Shown: positions 25,946-40,613 of the stretch, piece by piece | Layout: each line of letters starts with the position of its first letter | Numbering within the stretch: position 1 is the first letter of the stretch | DNA from: Sternotherus odoratus | Taxonomy: Eukaryota > Chordata > Testudines > Kinosternidae | Assembly: GCA_032164245.1 (NCBI GenBank) | Contig: JAVMKO010000003.1 | Location: 11,356,651 to 11,420,650 of the forward strand | DNA length: 64,000 bases | Direction of reading: 5' to 3' | Position numbers and translations under genes: made by a program | Notes under the pieces: generated by a model | What the model was told of the DNA's origin: nothing | Seen by the model: only the letters and a program-made list of their open reading frames with translations | Database searches by the model: none

Positions 25946-27100
25946 CTGGGGAGCCTCAAATTCAAACTACTTTCACCATTGTTATATCAGAAAAGTCAAT
26001 GTAAATCTTTAATTGTGGATTGGGATGGGGGGGGCAGTATTTCAAGATATGCGTTACTGCACTTTCAAATTATTATCCTATCAACCATCATCATTACCTA
26101 TGTTCATGGCACTTCATAGCACAAATACAAATATAGATCCCAATCCTGCAAAGAGTTATGCACCTGCTTAAATTGACACTCATGAAGTGATTGCAGGATC
26201 CGTGTCTAAGTTAAAACTAAAGCAGCAGAAGTAGATAAGACGGGAAGGGGGGGGGGAGAACTACAGCAAAGTGAAGTCAATAAAATGACAAGGGGCCATG
26301 AGAAGCTAGAGTATGAGTCACCAGGGTTACAGTTTTTAAAAGATGTGATATCAATGGTTTGATGCAATAAGAGTTCGAGTTTCCAAGTAAGCCTGAAAAA
26401 AGGGGGGTTTGAGAAGAAGAACAAGGCATGGCAGACATTTGTTTTGCCATTAAGAACTCCCTTCAACCCAGCCCTTTTCTGATCAACCCTGAAAATAATA
26501 TGCTCGCACAAGGGCAATATAGAAATGTAAGGAAACACACTGCAACTTAATCCAGAAAGTTAAAGATGTGGTAAAATGGAGCTTGGAGAGTTGGGCAAGT
26601 GACCGAATTGCAAGTAGGAGCAGTGCAGACATAAACCTCATTGTGATAAGAAGAAATTACATTTAGTCAGTGTATAGGTAAAAAGGACTCTGCTTTATAA
26701 GCAACACTGAAAAAGCATCTTGAACTTTTAAAAAAAGAAGTGTAATTATTGCAGAAAAACCAAAATATAAATACTTAATGTACAAATTCCACATCTACCT
26801 TTGCATTTAATTTGCACCAGTGTAAATTAGGAGCAATTTAATTCAAGTCAGTAGAGTTACACTAATGTGAGAGCGTCATAAGCATTAACAGTCAGACTCA
26901 GTATCTCAAGGAGCTGGAGAAACTAGACAATAACCTTACATTTCCCGATACATAGCAGACCTTTCCACAGGATAAAAGGAGCAACATGATAGCGTTTCAA
27001 AATAACAGCTTTGTTTCTGGGTGGTATGGCCTCTGGCTGCTGTTTGTAGTTAGGAACCAAAGAATTTGCATGCAGTGACACAGTGTTTGCTATAAAAGTA
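25946..27100. other. Intron with small ancient palindromic relics
   Basis: ATCCCAATCCTGCAAAGAG ... GATTGCAGGATCC (26137-26202) is a palindromic ancient repeat. A 10-base G run lies at 26247-26256. TTTGCACCAGTGTAAATTAG (26811) belongs to another palindromic relic. No exon is recognised. Confidence 0.45.
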
Positions 27101-27459
27101 CAGTAGAACCGCAGAGTTACAAACACCTCAGAATGGAGGTTGTTTGTGTAACTCTGAGCAAAATGTTTAGTTGTGAACTTTTGAAAACAACCATAACATT
27201 GACTTAATACCGTTTCGAAACTTTACTATGCAGAAGAAAAATGTTGCTTTTAAACATCTTAATTTAAATGAAACAAGCACAGGAACAGTTTCCTTACTGT
27301 GTCAATTAAAAAAAAAACTTTCCCATTTTTAGTAGTTTAACACAGTACATGTATTTTATTTTATTTTAAATCTCTGCTTCTGCTTGATTGCATACTTCCA
27401 GTTTCAGATGAGGTCTGTGGTTGACTGGTCAGTTCGTAACTCTGGGGTTCTTGTGTACA
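27101..27459 (+). mobile_element. Tigger/mariner-like non-autonomous DNA transposon
   Basis: Starts right after a TA with CAGTAGAACCGCAGAGTTAC, the inverted-repeat signature of a Tigger-type family. It continues AACACCTCAGAATGGAGGTT and TTGACTTAATACCG, and ends with CAGTTCGTAACTCTGGGGTT. The right terminal repeat is diverged, so that boundary is approximate. It has no transposase. Confidence 0.75.
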
Positions 27460-29901
<2,442 letters not shown>

Positions 29902-30381
29902 AATTTTCTCTGCGCAGCCCAATCTCCGTGAGCCAAAAACAAATGGTCGACAAACTACAAAGTGCCTGTTTTTTAAAATAGATTTTACTGATATGTGCAA
30001 CTATTTAGATGAGATGGTAATGGCCATAAATAATGCAAGAGTGACCAGCTAAACACAATCCATGTTTCAGATTACGTGGATAAAAGCACATATTTTTCTT
30101 GGAAACATTTTACATCTTTTTTTTATATTTAAAATGTACTTTTTACACACAAAAATAACCCAATATTTTTTTTTTGGTCTAGACTGTTGTCATAAATAGT
30201 GAGTTCGTTTGCCAATAAGGAGAAAAACATTATCAGGAAAAACATGTCGAAGCAAGGCAAAGGTCGTGCTCCATTTTATTTTTTAAAAACCTTGAGCTCC
30301 AGATACAGTTGCAATCATACAATGTATGGGACCCTGTTCACTCACATAGTGCAATTCAACTGGCTTGTATGGGTGCACATG

Positions 30382-30389
30382 AAAGGGAA
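30382..30389 (+). promoter_or_regulatory. miR-204/211 8-mer seed match in RUNX2 3'UTR
   Basis: AAAGGGAA is the full 8-mer target for miR-204/211. RUNX2 is an established target of these microRNAs in mesenchymal cells. A second 7-mer match is at 34567. Confidence 0.65.
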
Positions 30390-30625
30390 AGCACACGTCA
30401 AGTTGCTTCCATTTTGCTATAATACATTCTGATCATGGTAGATGTTCAAAATTTCTATCCAAGCCTTGTTGCACATAAAAGTCGGAACTTTTCGGTTCAT
30501 TGCTTTTTTTTTTTCTTTTTGGTACTTAAAGAGAAAGTCTTCACAGTACCAATCTGAATAGACAATCTTGGGGTTTCCTCTTTGTTTTTCCTATAATTAT
30601 TTTTGCCTTTGTCCAATTAACCAAA

Positions 30626-30631
30626 AATAAA
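30626..30631 (+). terminator. Possible proximal poly(A) signal
   Basis: AATAAA 725 bases after the stop codon, in an A-rich context. Use is unproven. Confidence 0.25.
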
Positions 30632-31005
30632 CCCCAGCCTTCCAAAATTAAAGAAAAATCATTTTACTTATGCAAAAAATAAAAATGGCAATATATGATA
30701 CTCAAGCCAAAATGGTATAGGTAGTACTTGTGTTTGGCTGTGTTTGTTTTTTTTTCTTTTTAAATTATAAATGTGTGAAATTTGAAGTTTTTTGCTAACA
30801 TAAATCATCATATAACTTTAAAGAAATATTTATAATTATTTAATGACATTTGGACCCTTTAAACGTCTCTTAATGTAATGCTATGTTGACTTAGGTCTCT
30901 AAAAGTGGGTTGTTTTTTTAAAAAAAATAATTAATTTTTTTCAGGGGTGTGAACCTCAGACTGGTACCTGAACTCTGAAAAATAGTTCCAGTGTGAACTG
31001 GTTAC

Positions 31006-31013
31006 AATGTGAT
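31006..31013 (+). promoter_or_regulatory. miR-23 seed match in RUNX2 3'UTR
   Basis: AATGTGAT contains the 7-mer match to the miR-23 seed. miR-23a is a reported regulator of RUNX2. Confidence 0.5.
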
Positions 31014-31518
31014 TAATCCTTCCCCCAAACCATGCATCCATATAAAATTATTGTGGATGTATCTTTTTAAAAAAATAACCTATGAAGGAAATATTGTGTT
31101 TAAAATGTTATTAGCTATCTGGTTGCCTTCAACACAGTCTTGCCTTTTAATCAGTAATAACTGAGCTCGCTGAAAAACAGGAAGGAAAAATGAGTGTGCC
31201 CCCCCTCCCACCCAAGATTTTCCTTTCTCCCTGTTTTTTCATCAGCATTTGAAAAATTCAAAACGTTGTCTATTTTGGTTTTGAAATGTTGACAAAAATT
31301 TTGTCAGCGTCTCAAAATTCATAAAAATGTCAACTAGTAGTTGCTCAGAAATGGGAGATAGGGAGAAATTGTGATAATGCCATCAATGTTTCTTTCATTT
31401 CAACCAGCTGTATAATAATAATTCGGTTTATGAAACAAAACCAAACGTATTTAACCTCTTGATGTGAGTTAGTCATAATTCACTAGCATCAAATGCTAGA
31501 GCGATGAGGATTCTTTTT

Positions 31519-31525
31519 TGTTTAC
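31519..31525 (+). promoter_or_regulatory. miR-30 family 7-mer site
   Basis: TGTTTAC, complementary to the miR-30 seed. A second copy is at 34235-34241. miR-30 members are reported to repress RUNX2. Confidence 0.5.
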
Positions 31526-31810
31526 TTTTAAATAGATATGGCAGTTGTCATATTGCAGAGACAAGCACAAGGGAATAACTGCTCTGCCAATGCTCTGCCA
31601 GTCCAGTGTTCAGCAATAGTCAGACCTTCAAATTTAATACTGAAGGTGCAAGTCACCTTAAAGCCCACTCCTGGCTATTAAGCATGGAACAGTAATACAG
31701 GGATATAAAATTGCACCCAATACCCTTAATCAACCTGTCTGCTACCAAACTGTAAACAGAGGCACCCAAATTTTGCAAACCAAGGGCTGCATTAGCAAGT
31801 TCTCAGGAGT

Positions 31811-32032
31811 CTGATCCAGATACAAAGCCCACTGAAGTTAGTGGGAATCTTTCCATTGATTTCAATGAGTTTTTGGATCAGGCTCCTATTGTACATATTA
31901 ACCTCTGATTTAGCAGTCCATCGATATTCAGCAAAACACTTAGACACATGCTTAATTTTAGGCACATGCTTAATTCCCATTGTCTTCAATGGGTCTTGTG
32001 AACATGCTTAAGTGTTTTGCTGAATCAGGGCC
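31811..32032. repeat. Two adjacent palindromic ancient repeats inside the RUNX2 3'UTR
   Basis: First unit: CTGATCCA (31811-31818) pairs with TGGATCAG (31873-31880), with a CCATTGATTTCAATG-type interior. Second unit: a 17-bp perfect inverted repeat, ATTCAGCAAAACACTTA (31926-31942) / TAAGTGTTTTGCTGAAT (32009-32025), with ACATGCTTAA words inside. Both belong to widespread sauropsid palindromic repeats. Being in the UTR, they would fold in the mRNA. Confidence 0.8.
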
Positions 32033-32638
32033 CTAGCATAGATCAGATTGAAGCCACCCTGGCTTGTAACAAGAAGTGTAGCCTGCCTAGGGTCCATGCT
32101 CCCAGCATGCAGTCCTCTCTGTTGACCCAGCTAGCCTTAATTGTAACCAGTATTCTCCTTGGGCTGCAACTGTTGAAAATGAGGATATAACCCTCACACT
32201 AAATAAATGGTGAACAGTCATCCAGTATAATTATTTATTTGGACAACACAGACATTGTCAGCATCAGTCAATGGTTTAGCCAGTCCGCTACAGAGGTTAC
32301 CATGGTACGTTCCTTACAATTTGGTGTGATTACTTGCTCTTAAAAAACAAACAAAAAATCTTTGCCTTCTAAAGGTTGTATACTAAGTATGCTTAAATAA
32401 GTACGACACTTTTCTAATACTTAGTTTTCCTTCAAAGATGGAAGCTGTAATTGATTCTATTTATTGTTTGTGGTAGCTTGAAGCATACCACTGTCCATTT
32501 ATTTGTAACTGTAAAATACATTTGCTAATTTCAGCAGCACTTAAAAAGCCAGTGTCTGGTTACACATTTCAGTTTTGTGTTTTGTTTAGTAAGCAAAAGA
32601 AAAAAAAATGTACTGCCAGTGCAAGCTGTTTCCTATTT

Positions 32639-32644
32639 AATAAA
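32639..32644 (+). terminator. Possible intermediate poly(A) signal
   Basis: AATAAA about 2.7 kb after the stop codon, within TATTTAATAAAAGGTAC. It could yield a shorter 3'UTR lacking the distal miR-30 and miR-204 matches. Confidence 0.35.
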
Positions 32645-34234
32645 AGGTACTATATTTGTACATTATTTGTTATTGCTGAGAAGGGCTTTTTAAAGATTTA
32701 CTGTATGCATATTAAGTAATTTTTTAGGGATACTTTTGTGTTGAAATGATGTTAGAGTGGCTGCAGGCAGCAACCCAGACATTTTTTTCCCTCTCCTTAA
32801 AGATTTTGTTGTACAATTTAAGCACTTCATTTTATTTCTGGATAAATCCATCATAGACCTGATTTCTGTTTTGCTCAGTACCTACATAACTGTTTGTGTC
32901 ACTCCATTGTTAAACTGGACCATTACGGACAGACTTGCAAATAGCTTAAGCATGCAATTATGCAATACAAAAATGCATGCCTATTTTGTTGCACTTGCAC
33001 TGTGGCAGCCTAGGTCAATGGCAGGGGACAGGGTTCATGCTACCACGCTAAAAGCAGATACATAGACATTGCAGTTGGGCTCTAAAGCCCATCCCCCTCT
33101 CTAGGCTTCAGAGCCTGAACTGCAGCCTAGAACAGAAACTTCAAAGCACTGTCTACACAGCTATTTTGAGCACAAGTATCATGAGCCCCCCCAGTCCAAG
33201 GTCTGTGGACCAGGGTTGGGTGGTTTGCTGCCGTGGTTTATGCGGATATGCCTTCAGCTTCCAGGATCACACAGGCAAATGGCTAATTCTGCTCATGTGA
33301 GCAGGCAAATACTAAGAAGGAGATATCAAAAGCACCCAAAGATTTAGGCTCATGAGTTCCATGGACTTTTAATAGAATGGGTGCTCCTAAAGCCCTTTGG
33401 CACTTTTGAAAAAAATCTCTTCCTATATTTGCACTGGTGATTGGGGGTAACTGCACAAACAGTGCACAGTCACATGTCTGAGCTTTTGGAGAATGCTTGG
33501 AAATGTTCTCGATTCAGGATTTCAGGAAAATGTATGTTATAGAGAGTTAACCTTAGAGTATCATTTACATTCTGATTATTATGAGGATTATTTCCTCAGC
33601 GGTACAAGAGCCCTTTTCCGTCGAGGAGTGGAAGTGTTAGTGTAGTTCATGGATTTAAAAAGAAAGAAATGCCTCTGTTAATCTCCAGCTCTCTCAGATT
33701 CTACCAAAGATGTACTTACATCAGAACAGGTATGATGTCCTTTATACAAAATATAGAGCGGTAAATCTAGCTCTCCATGCTCGTAGAAGTAGGCCTTCTG
33801 AAGTCAATGGGACCACATGTTGTATGAAGCGAGTCGGATTTGACCTAAAATGTCATTAGAGTGGCATTTATGGATTCTTTTACCAGACCCGCTGCTGTGT
33901 ACTTCATAGTCTTGAACTTCCTGCCAGCAGTCCCCCAGCAAAGATTTATCAGTCTCAACAGGTGCCATTTTGAGTGGGGAAACTTTTGCACTGTGATACT
34001 TATTGGAATACGGCTCTGCCTTGATTACTGGAGCCTGCTATGGAATCCAAATGATACAATGTGCCAGGATTCAGCCAGCCAACAAGCCATGAACTAAAAG
34101 CAATAATTATAACCTATACCGGCCATGAGTACAAGAGCAAAGAAGCCCGATTCTTTGAACCCCCTGAATTTCTTACTGTTGTTTAATATGATGCAATTCA
34201 TTTTTAACATTTTCTGAGAACTTTTTTAGATGTT

Positions 34235-34241
34235 TGTTTAC
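34235..34241 (+). promoter_or_regulatory. miR-30 family 7-mer site (distal)
   Basis: TGTTTAC near the conserved end of the 3'UTR. Confidence 0.5.
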
Positions 34242-34566
34242 TTCCACGTTTACAGATAACTTTGCTTCTTTTTTTTTTTAAAATGCAGTACTTAAGTATA
34301 TCAGCCAAAACCATACTTTTACAGTAACTTTGTTTTAGGTAATACAAGTGACATTCCTTTTTGTTGTTGTTTTTGTTAAATATGTTTTACCAGTCTTGAA
34401 TTTCCGCTGGAACAAAACATTTGTAGCATTTCTTGTAAATACAAGCTTTAATTTTTTTATTTTTTCAAATACCATTGCCCAAGATTTGCTTTTCATGCAC
34501 ATATTGTACAAACACATTCTGCTTTGTGCCACAGACAGCGATTGTGGATGAGTTTACTTTAAGTTC

Positions 34567-34573
34567 AAAGGGA
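34567..34573 (+). promoter_or_regulatory. miR-204/211 7-mer site (distal)
   Basis: AAAGGGA about 100 bases before the poly(A) signal. It is present only in the full-length UTR. Confidence 0.5.
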
Positions 34574-34663
34574 CTATGTGTATTGTATGTTGCAACTGTA
34601 AATTGAATTGTTTGGCATTTTCTCATGATTGTAATATTAATTTGAAGTTTGAATTTCATTTTC

Positions 34664-34669
34664 AATAAA
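34664..34669 (+). terminator. RUNX2 distal poly(A) signal
   Basis: Canonical AATAAA in TTTTCAATAAAATGGC, followed within 10 bases by a T-rich stretch (34674-34684) suited as the downstream element. Cleavage is expected around 34685-34695. Confidence 0.85.
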
Positions 34670-34690
34670 ATGGCTTTTTTTTTGTTAATG

Positions 34691-36624
34691 TTCTTCATTG
34701 CTTTTTCGCCTCTGCTGTCTCTTTAATTATCTAAGTCATACACATGAACAGTCAGGAACTGGATAGAGCCAATATACCATGGGCTACTATACTAAAAATT
34801 CATTGGTTGTTTTTTCATTTTCTGCTTTAAGTGTTTAATCTTTCATCTGAACATCAAGATACATATCCAGTCTGGATGGTTGCAAAGAAAACCTTCCAGA
34901 TCTGACTCCCCAGTCCCACATACTGCTTTCTTCCTGAGTTTGCAGCTAAACTATATTTAAAGGGATATGAACAGCCCCATTCATTTTAATGGAGTGATAA
35001 CTCTGAAACCTAATGGCAAATTTCAGCAGAAACAGCCAGTTCATGAGGCATTAGAAACAGAGCTTAGGATTTATGGGAGACCTGGAGTAGATTTCAGCAC
35101 TCACTTCTACCTGATGGACCTCTGCACCTGCTCAGACTAATTGGGGGGAGATCTGGGAGAAGTTAATTTTTCCTCCTCTCCCCCTGCCAGCAGCAGGAGA
35201 TCAGCCTGGTGTGCGAGCTGCTGCGTGGCTATAGGACCCTGGATGGGAGGAATAGAACAAATAGCTGTTTGCATTGCTTGTGGCTAGAAGTATCCCTGGG
35301 TAGAGCATTTCCACAAAATACCTTAGCCTCACAGTATCAGTTTGCGTTATTTTTTTAACCTTGCAAAGTAGTTTTTTATTCACATTTAGAACAGTTCCTA
35401 GGTGGGGGTCTGAGAGAGGAATAATGTATCTGCTGCCTGCAGCTGAAGGCATACGGATAGGAGTTATAGCTCTTTTTCTTTCCATTGGTCCTACTGCATC
35501 TCTAGTAACAAAGGGCAAAAAAGTAGAGGTGTGGTTTTGATTTATTGTACTTGAGTCAGGACTAGGGATCCAGTGATAACACCAAATGATCACTTCTCTA
35601 GAAGTCTCATCAGTTCTGAAAAATATAGTTAAAGCAATTAAGTTTCTTCCCCTTGTAGTTATGAAGATACCCTTCCTGACATGAACCAAAGCTATGCTTC
35701 CGAAGAGAAACTAGCTCAGGGAGGTGTGATAGGTACCATCCATTTCGAGAATCTTTGATGCTGAAGTCTAATGATGTAAATGGCAATTTAACAGCTATTT
35801 AGTAGCTGCCTGTTTTCATACAAACATCCTGTCCCTCAGAGTGTGGGTGAAGACATTACCAGTTTGGCCCCCGACTTTAGGAAAAAACTTTGCCAGGGAA
35901 GCAAAAACCACCAGTGTGCCAGGCAATATACTTCAGTCTCTAGTTTGTCACCATATTCCAAGTCTTATTGTTAATGAGTTTCGTAAGTGCTTATACCATA
36001 AACTGTAAAAAATCATTAGTGCTTAGACCTCTTAGTCCGAGCACAGGGATGGCTGCAGTCTGATTCATAACTGCAGTCATTTTCAGTAACCGTAGAGCAT
36101 GCAACTCTGCACTCGGATTTGCTGCTGCCCTGAGAACTCATCATTCACATGCCCTCAGCAAACATGGCTACCTCAAATGCCTGTTTTGTTTAGTATCCAA
36201 AGGAAGAAAAATGTCAAACAGTGCATTCAAATAAATCAGTGGAGGGATTTCCAAAAGCACAAACACTATGGTCTTCAGCCTCTGACTCCAGACCAGATTT
36301 TGGTTAGAACCACAGAGAGGAAGCACCCTTGTATTTTATCTGCTCCAGCCCAGTTCCATCTCACTGCCATCAGTGAAATATCTCCGGATTTACACAGGAG
36401 TGAGAACACAGGTCAAGCCCACCAAACAAAAAGGGACACTTGTACTTTCAGCGTGTGAGAAGGGAAGGGGAAAATAGAGTATCTTAAGATGATTTAGCAC
36501 ATCGGCAGATTTTGGATAAGAAATCGTGCACATCCTCCAATTGGAAAGAAACTAAGGTGGGCTTCATAGATAGCCGAAGGAACCAAGGGATCTGAACTGA
36601 AAGCTCATGTACTTTCCTAGAAGA
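34691..36624. other. RUNX2 downstream flank, nothing recognised
   Basis: Intergenic. A 162-codon minus-strand open frame (35201-35689) and a 119-codon plus-strand frame (36099-36458) lack any domain I recognise. Frames of this length are expected by chance in a window this size. CTCCGGATTTACACAGGAGT (36380) is a palindromic repeat relic. Confidence 0.5.
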
Positions 36625-37125
36625 AAGCATAGGAATTATCAGACCGGTGATCCATTTAGACTAGTATTCTGTCTCCGACAGTGGCCAACGGTCCAAGAAC
36701 TGCACAATTGGTAGATGTGAGATAATCTGCCCCACAAAAGCCTCATTTTAATCCCTAGTAGTTAGAGACCATCTTAAACCTGGAAGCATGAGCACTGGTA
36801 CTAGAACTTGGGGGGTTGCCGTACCCCCGGCTTGAAATGATTTCCATTATATAGAGGGTTTATAGGTTGTTTCAGTAGCCCTCAGCACCCGCACTATAAA
36901 ATTTGTTCCAACACCTCTGGTCATTAGGTTCTTATCTCTTCTAAAACTTTGCATTAATTGTTAGATTTCTGGATATTTTTATTATCCATATAAACAACTT
37001 CACCTTAACAGCATCACGAGGCAGCAAGTACCAAGGTCTAATTGGGCACAGAATGAAAAAGTATTTGCTATCTTTCAATTTCATTGACTATCCCCTTGTT
37101 CTCCTGCTGTGAGAGGGAGAACAGA
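36625..37125 (-). mobile_element. CR1 LINE 3' fragment with nested MITE
   Basis: Antisense CR1: TTCTGTCTCCGACAGTGGCC ... TAGTTAGAGACCATCTTAAA, interrupted at 36793-36919, then continuing AGGTTCTTATCTCTTCTAAA to TTGTTCTCCTGCTGTGAGAG. Confidence 0.75.
36793..36919. mobile_element. Short hAT-type MITE nested in CR1
   Basis: Right end GTTCCAACACCTCTG and left end CACTGGTACTAGAAC form imperfect inverted repeats of the CAGRGGTNNTRGAAC type. The flanking octamers AGCATGAG and GTCATTAG share 5 of 8 bases, so the target duplication is only tentative. Confidence 0.55.
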
Positions 37126-37159
37126 AGCCAGTGCTCTAAAACAAGCTCTTTGGGACAGC

Positions 37160-37265
37160 AGAAGTGACAGAGTCCTGTGGCATCTTAAAGACTAACTAAA
37201 GTGTTGAAGCATAAGCTTTCGTGGGCTAATACCCACTTTGTCGGATGCAAGCAGTGGAAGTATTA
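37160..37265 (-). mobile_element. Penelope-like element 3' end (106 bp) with hammerhead-like core
   Basis: On the minus strand: CCGACAA (37238-37244), then the stem GTGGG / CCCAC (37232-37236 and 37221-37225), then GAAA (37217-37220), GCTTATGC, GTTAGTCTTTAAGATGCCAC. It is flanked by GGACAGC at 37153-37159 and 37266-37272, a possible 7-bp target duplication. The first box deviates from CTGATGA at three positions. Confidence 0.75.
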
Positions 37266-37272
37266 GGACAGC

Positions 37273-38494
37273 GTTTGTCTTCATGTTCCACACTGAGCTC
37301 CGTGTTAGCACCAAACAAATTATAAAACATTTTTACAAGAGGAGAGAAGATAGAGTCCTATATTCCAACAGCTAATATGCAGATTTTGGTCAAATTCTGC
37401 AAGTTTCCAAGCACTAGACCTAGGCAATTAGTGGGGAAATTATTCAAATGTTTTTGGGTGGAGTTCTCCCCGGGCAGGGTGTTGGCACTGCTTAAACCAT
37501 AGGACTGAACTGGTACAATCAGGGAATAGAAATAATGCCATGTGACTCAAGTAACCAGTTGTACTGCTCAGAGAGCCAAACTTGAATTAATTCTTGTAGG
37601 GAACAGTTTAAGAAGAACACAGAGGCTGAAATTAGTTCATAAAAAATATGTTGGACAATTTCAAATAAACAAATTTATTAAAAACTTGTGGGGTGTTCAC
37701 AGACTATTTGTGAGTAGCGGCTGAGTCCAGGAGATAAAGGGGTTTGAGCAGCTCAACTCGGCACCTTTAAGGAAACAGCCCTTAGCACATCATCCGCTTC
37801 TAGAAAAAAAAAAACTACATCAAAGAAATATAGAATACAAGGTCACTCGTATTGGTACATGATCATTATAAATCTCTCCCCCTTCCTGCAGTATCTGAAC
37901 AGGACTTCTTTCTCTGTGGTAATTATACTGTGGTATCTGAGCCCCTCACAATCTTTCATTTATTGATCCTCATAGCACTCTCTGTGAACGGTGAGTTGTT
38001 ATTCCTGTTTAACAGATAGGTGTGGAGAGCTTAATCGCTAAATTGTCATTGAGTGCCTCAACTTTTGGGTGCTTATATTGAGTCAAATTAAAAGGGCCTG
38101 ATTTTCAGAGCGCATGTGGTTCAGCTCTGGTCAAAAAAACCCAGTTCCCTCCATTTTTGCATCCAATCCCTGCCTTACCCTCCAAACCAGCAGCAAAAAT
38201 CAATAGCGACTTGCAAATTTAAGGTTCAATGACTTGCCTCCAAAATCTCTCTCTCTGGGTTTCTAATGCTCCCCTACAGAACCAAAAGAATTTAACACAG
38301 AGTTTCCTCTTCACCATTTGTGAAGTTTGATTTTTGAATTTCACAAAGATAGGACAGTGAATGTCAACTAACTGGATTCATTTGCTGGGCCTAACGTACG
38401 ATCACAAAGCTGTTGCATTTACGTATTTAGTCCTGCATGGGAATATTTAATTTAAAAAAAAACTTGATTTAATTATATATTTGAGACATTGTAA
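37273..38494. other. Intergenic, no gene
   Basis: A weak minus-strand MIR-like piece is at 37990-38060 (GAGTTGTTATTCCTGTTTAA). No other element is recognised. Confidence 0.4.
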
Positions 38495-38610
38495 GGCTGA
38501 GTGCCTCAGTTTCCCCAAATGTAAAATAAAGAGATTAATACTTGTGTATTTTGAAAGATTTATTTGAGGATTAGTTAATATTTACTGAGTGCTTTGAACA
38601 TGCTCTCTTA
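38495..38610 (+). repeat. MIR core/tail relic
   Basis: GAGTGCCTCAGTTTCCCCAA, then ATGTAAAATAAAGAG and TTGAGGATTAGTTAATATTT follow the MIR core order. Confidence 0.7.
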
Positions 38611-40205
38611 TTTTAATTTCCTTTTTACAAATTTGGTGTTTGGGCCTAAGCCACAGGCCAGTATCTCTTTAGACAGTGTGTTTCTAAACCACATGTTTAC
38701 AGAAAGTTAACCCAGCTTGCAAGTTGCTGAGCAGGGCGGTAACAATGCAGACGTAAGGTCAAATACTGCTCTGTCAACAGATTCACCCTGGATTTACGAA
38801 GGTATAGCTAAGAGCAGGATACAATGTGGTCTGCACTTACTGAACATAATTCTCAGCCTCTCCTTTTCAAATAGAAAGAATCAACATACAGAATAAAAGT
38901 TGATAGAATAACCCAACATTTCAAAAAAAATTGCAAAGTTGAAATGTGACATTATGTAGCAATTGTCAACATTTCGACGGCTAACCGGGCTGGATTCGGA
39001 TGGTTATTACATCAGCGTATGTAAGCAGGAACTCAGCGGACATCATTCAATAGCTTAATGCTCTTCATCGGGGGGGGGGGGGGGGTTGATTTTTATGTAG
39101 AATTTTTCTTTGACTTCAGCGGTGACTTCTTAAAAATTGATGGCACCATGTAGCCCTTTGTTGCCCAGATTCTCACAGGCATGGAGAAGTAAGGTGTTCA
39201 AATTCCATATAAAGTCAATGGGAATTGGTTGCCAAACTCACTTTAAAATTGTCCCCCTTCATTTTTATCCCTACACACTCTGGCATTTGTGCACTTAAAC
39301 AAAAGTAATGATGCAGCCCCCCAGTTTTTCCTTTCGGCAGTTGTTAAAAAAACCACACCAAAAACAAAACACAAGTCCTTGGTAGTTTGATCTCATCCTA
39401 CTGCAAACTGCTCAGAGATCAACTTTTCTCTCTTTTGGGAGAAGCTGCACAGAATGATCCTGCTTCCAAATTCTAGGAAATCAGGAGCAGAATGCAAGTG
39501 AAGGAATGGCAGGGAATATGAAAGGCAAGCAGCGGGCTCTATCCAGGAAGGAGAAGTGGGGAGAAAGAATAATTCAAGTAGGTCTCTGGAATCTTGAATG
39601 ATCTTTGTCATTTTATTGCCAGTGGCGGTGTTCTCCTAACAGAGCAGGATGTTCTCATTTTTAAACACTAGCCAGACCAGATGCTAAATTCTATCCTGCA
39701 ACATACTGGCTAAGTGAGAAGGGGAACAGCTGATTTCGGTTAAGATGAACACCAGGACAATAAGCCAAGAAGTATGAGAAATCTTCCGAGGCCTTTGCTT
39801 TGCAAACCCCTGTTTGGCAGCAAGATCACAGAATCAGGACTGAAAATCCAGTTCGTACTTCTGCTTCCATCCCTGTTCAAACCGGTTGCTGTGTGCGTTA
39901 CATTACTCTCCTTGCCTTTCAGGATTTTTTGCTCAGCATAGAGTCAGTGTCTTCAATTTTCCCCTAGTTTAAAGGTTTTAAAAACCCATGCCACCTTGGC
40001 TTTTATGGGACTCTACAAAAGACCAGTTAACACGGAATTTATGTGGCTTATTCCTTGCCCCAGAAAATAGTAAAATCCCGAACTGAAGCCAGTGATTTAA
40101 AACAGCATCTTTGAGACATTCCTTTTTATTTCCTCTCTCCTGCCCCCTTTCTTTTTCTTAGTTATTATATTTATCTGCTGATTATATTGCAGTAGAGTAA
40201 TTCTA
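38611..40205. other. Intergenic, mostly unrecognised; G tract
   Basis: Includes a 16-base G run (39070-39085) and a short palindromic relic around 38780-38830. No exon or larger transposon is recognised. Confidence 0.45.
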
Positions 40206-40425
40206 ATAGATGGAAGAAGGATGGTCTTGTGGTTAAGATGAAGGACTGGATGTCAGGAGACCTGTTCAATTCCCAGCTCTTCGACAGACTCTCTGGAAGA
40301 CCTTGTGTGTCATTTCACTTTACTGTATTTCAGGTCCCTCATCTGTATCATGGATACCACAATATCTCCTGGCAAAGGTGCAGGGGGATGACAGTGAAGC
40401 CATTGATGTTTGCAATATGCTTTCA
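40206..40425 (+). repeat. MIR/CORE-SINE, near full length
   Basis: tRNA-like head GATGGTCTTGTGGTTAAGAT and GGACTGGATGTCAGGAGACC, then GTTCAATTCCCAGCTC (B-box-like), ACCTTGTGTGTCATTTCACT and the core CCCTCATCTGTATCATGGAT. Confidence 0.8.
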
Positions 40426-40613
40426 CATATTTGGATGGGAGGGGCTAGAGAAGTGCAGGGTATTGTTCTTGGGCAGGGTTACATCATATCTTGTACTACT
40501 ATGGTTTGACACCCTGACCAGGAGAAAAAGCTGACCTACGTTACTGTGCCTCACAATTACATGTTTTCTCTCTACTATTGAGGGATGTTCACAGATGACA
40601 GCTCTGGTAGATT

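Larger units (their letters stand above)
29902..34690 (+). other. RUNX2: RUNX2 3'UTR
   Basis: About 4.8 kb of T-rich sequence between the stop codon and the last poly(A) signal, with many poly-T tracts and ATTTA words. The final 600 bases (from about 34080) match my memory of the conserved end of the mammalian RUNX2 3'UTR. Ancient palindromic repeats interrupt it at 31811-32032. Other possible poly(A) hexamers lie at 30626-30631 and 32639-32644, so shorter UTR isoforms are possible. I infer the end point from the signal. It is not observed from a transcript. Confidence 0.85.

Noticed and set aside
35201..35689. 162-codon minus-strand open frame downstream of RUNX2
   Set aside because: No recognisable domain, no promoter or splice context. 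A few frames of this length are expected by chance in 64 kb of six-frame AT-rich DNA.
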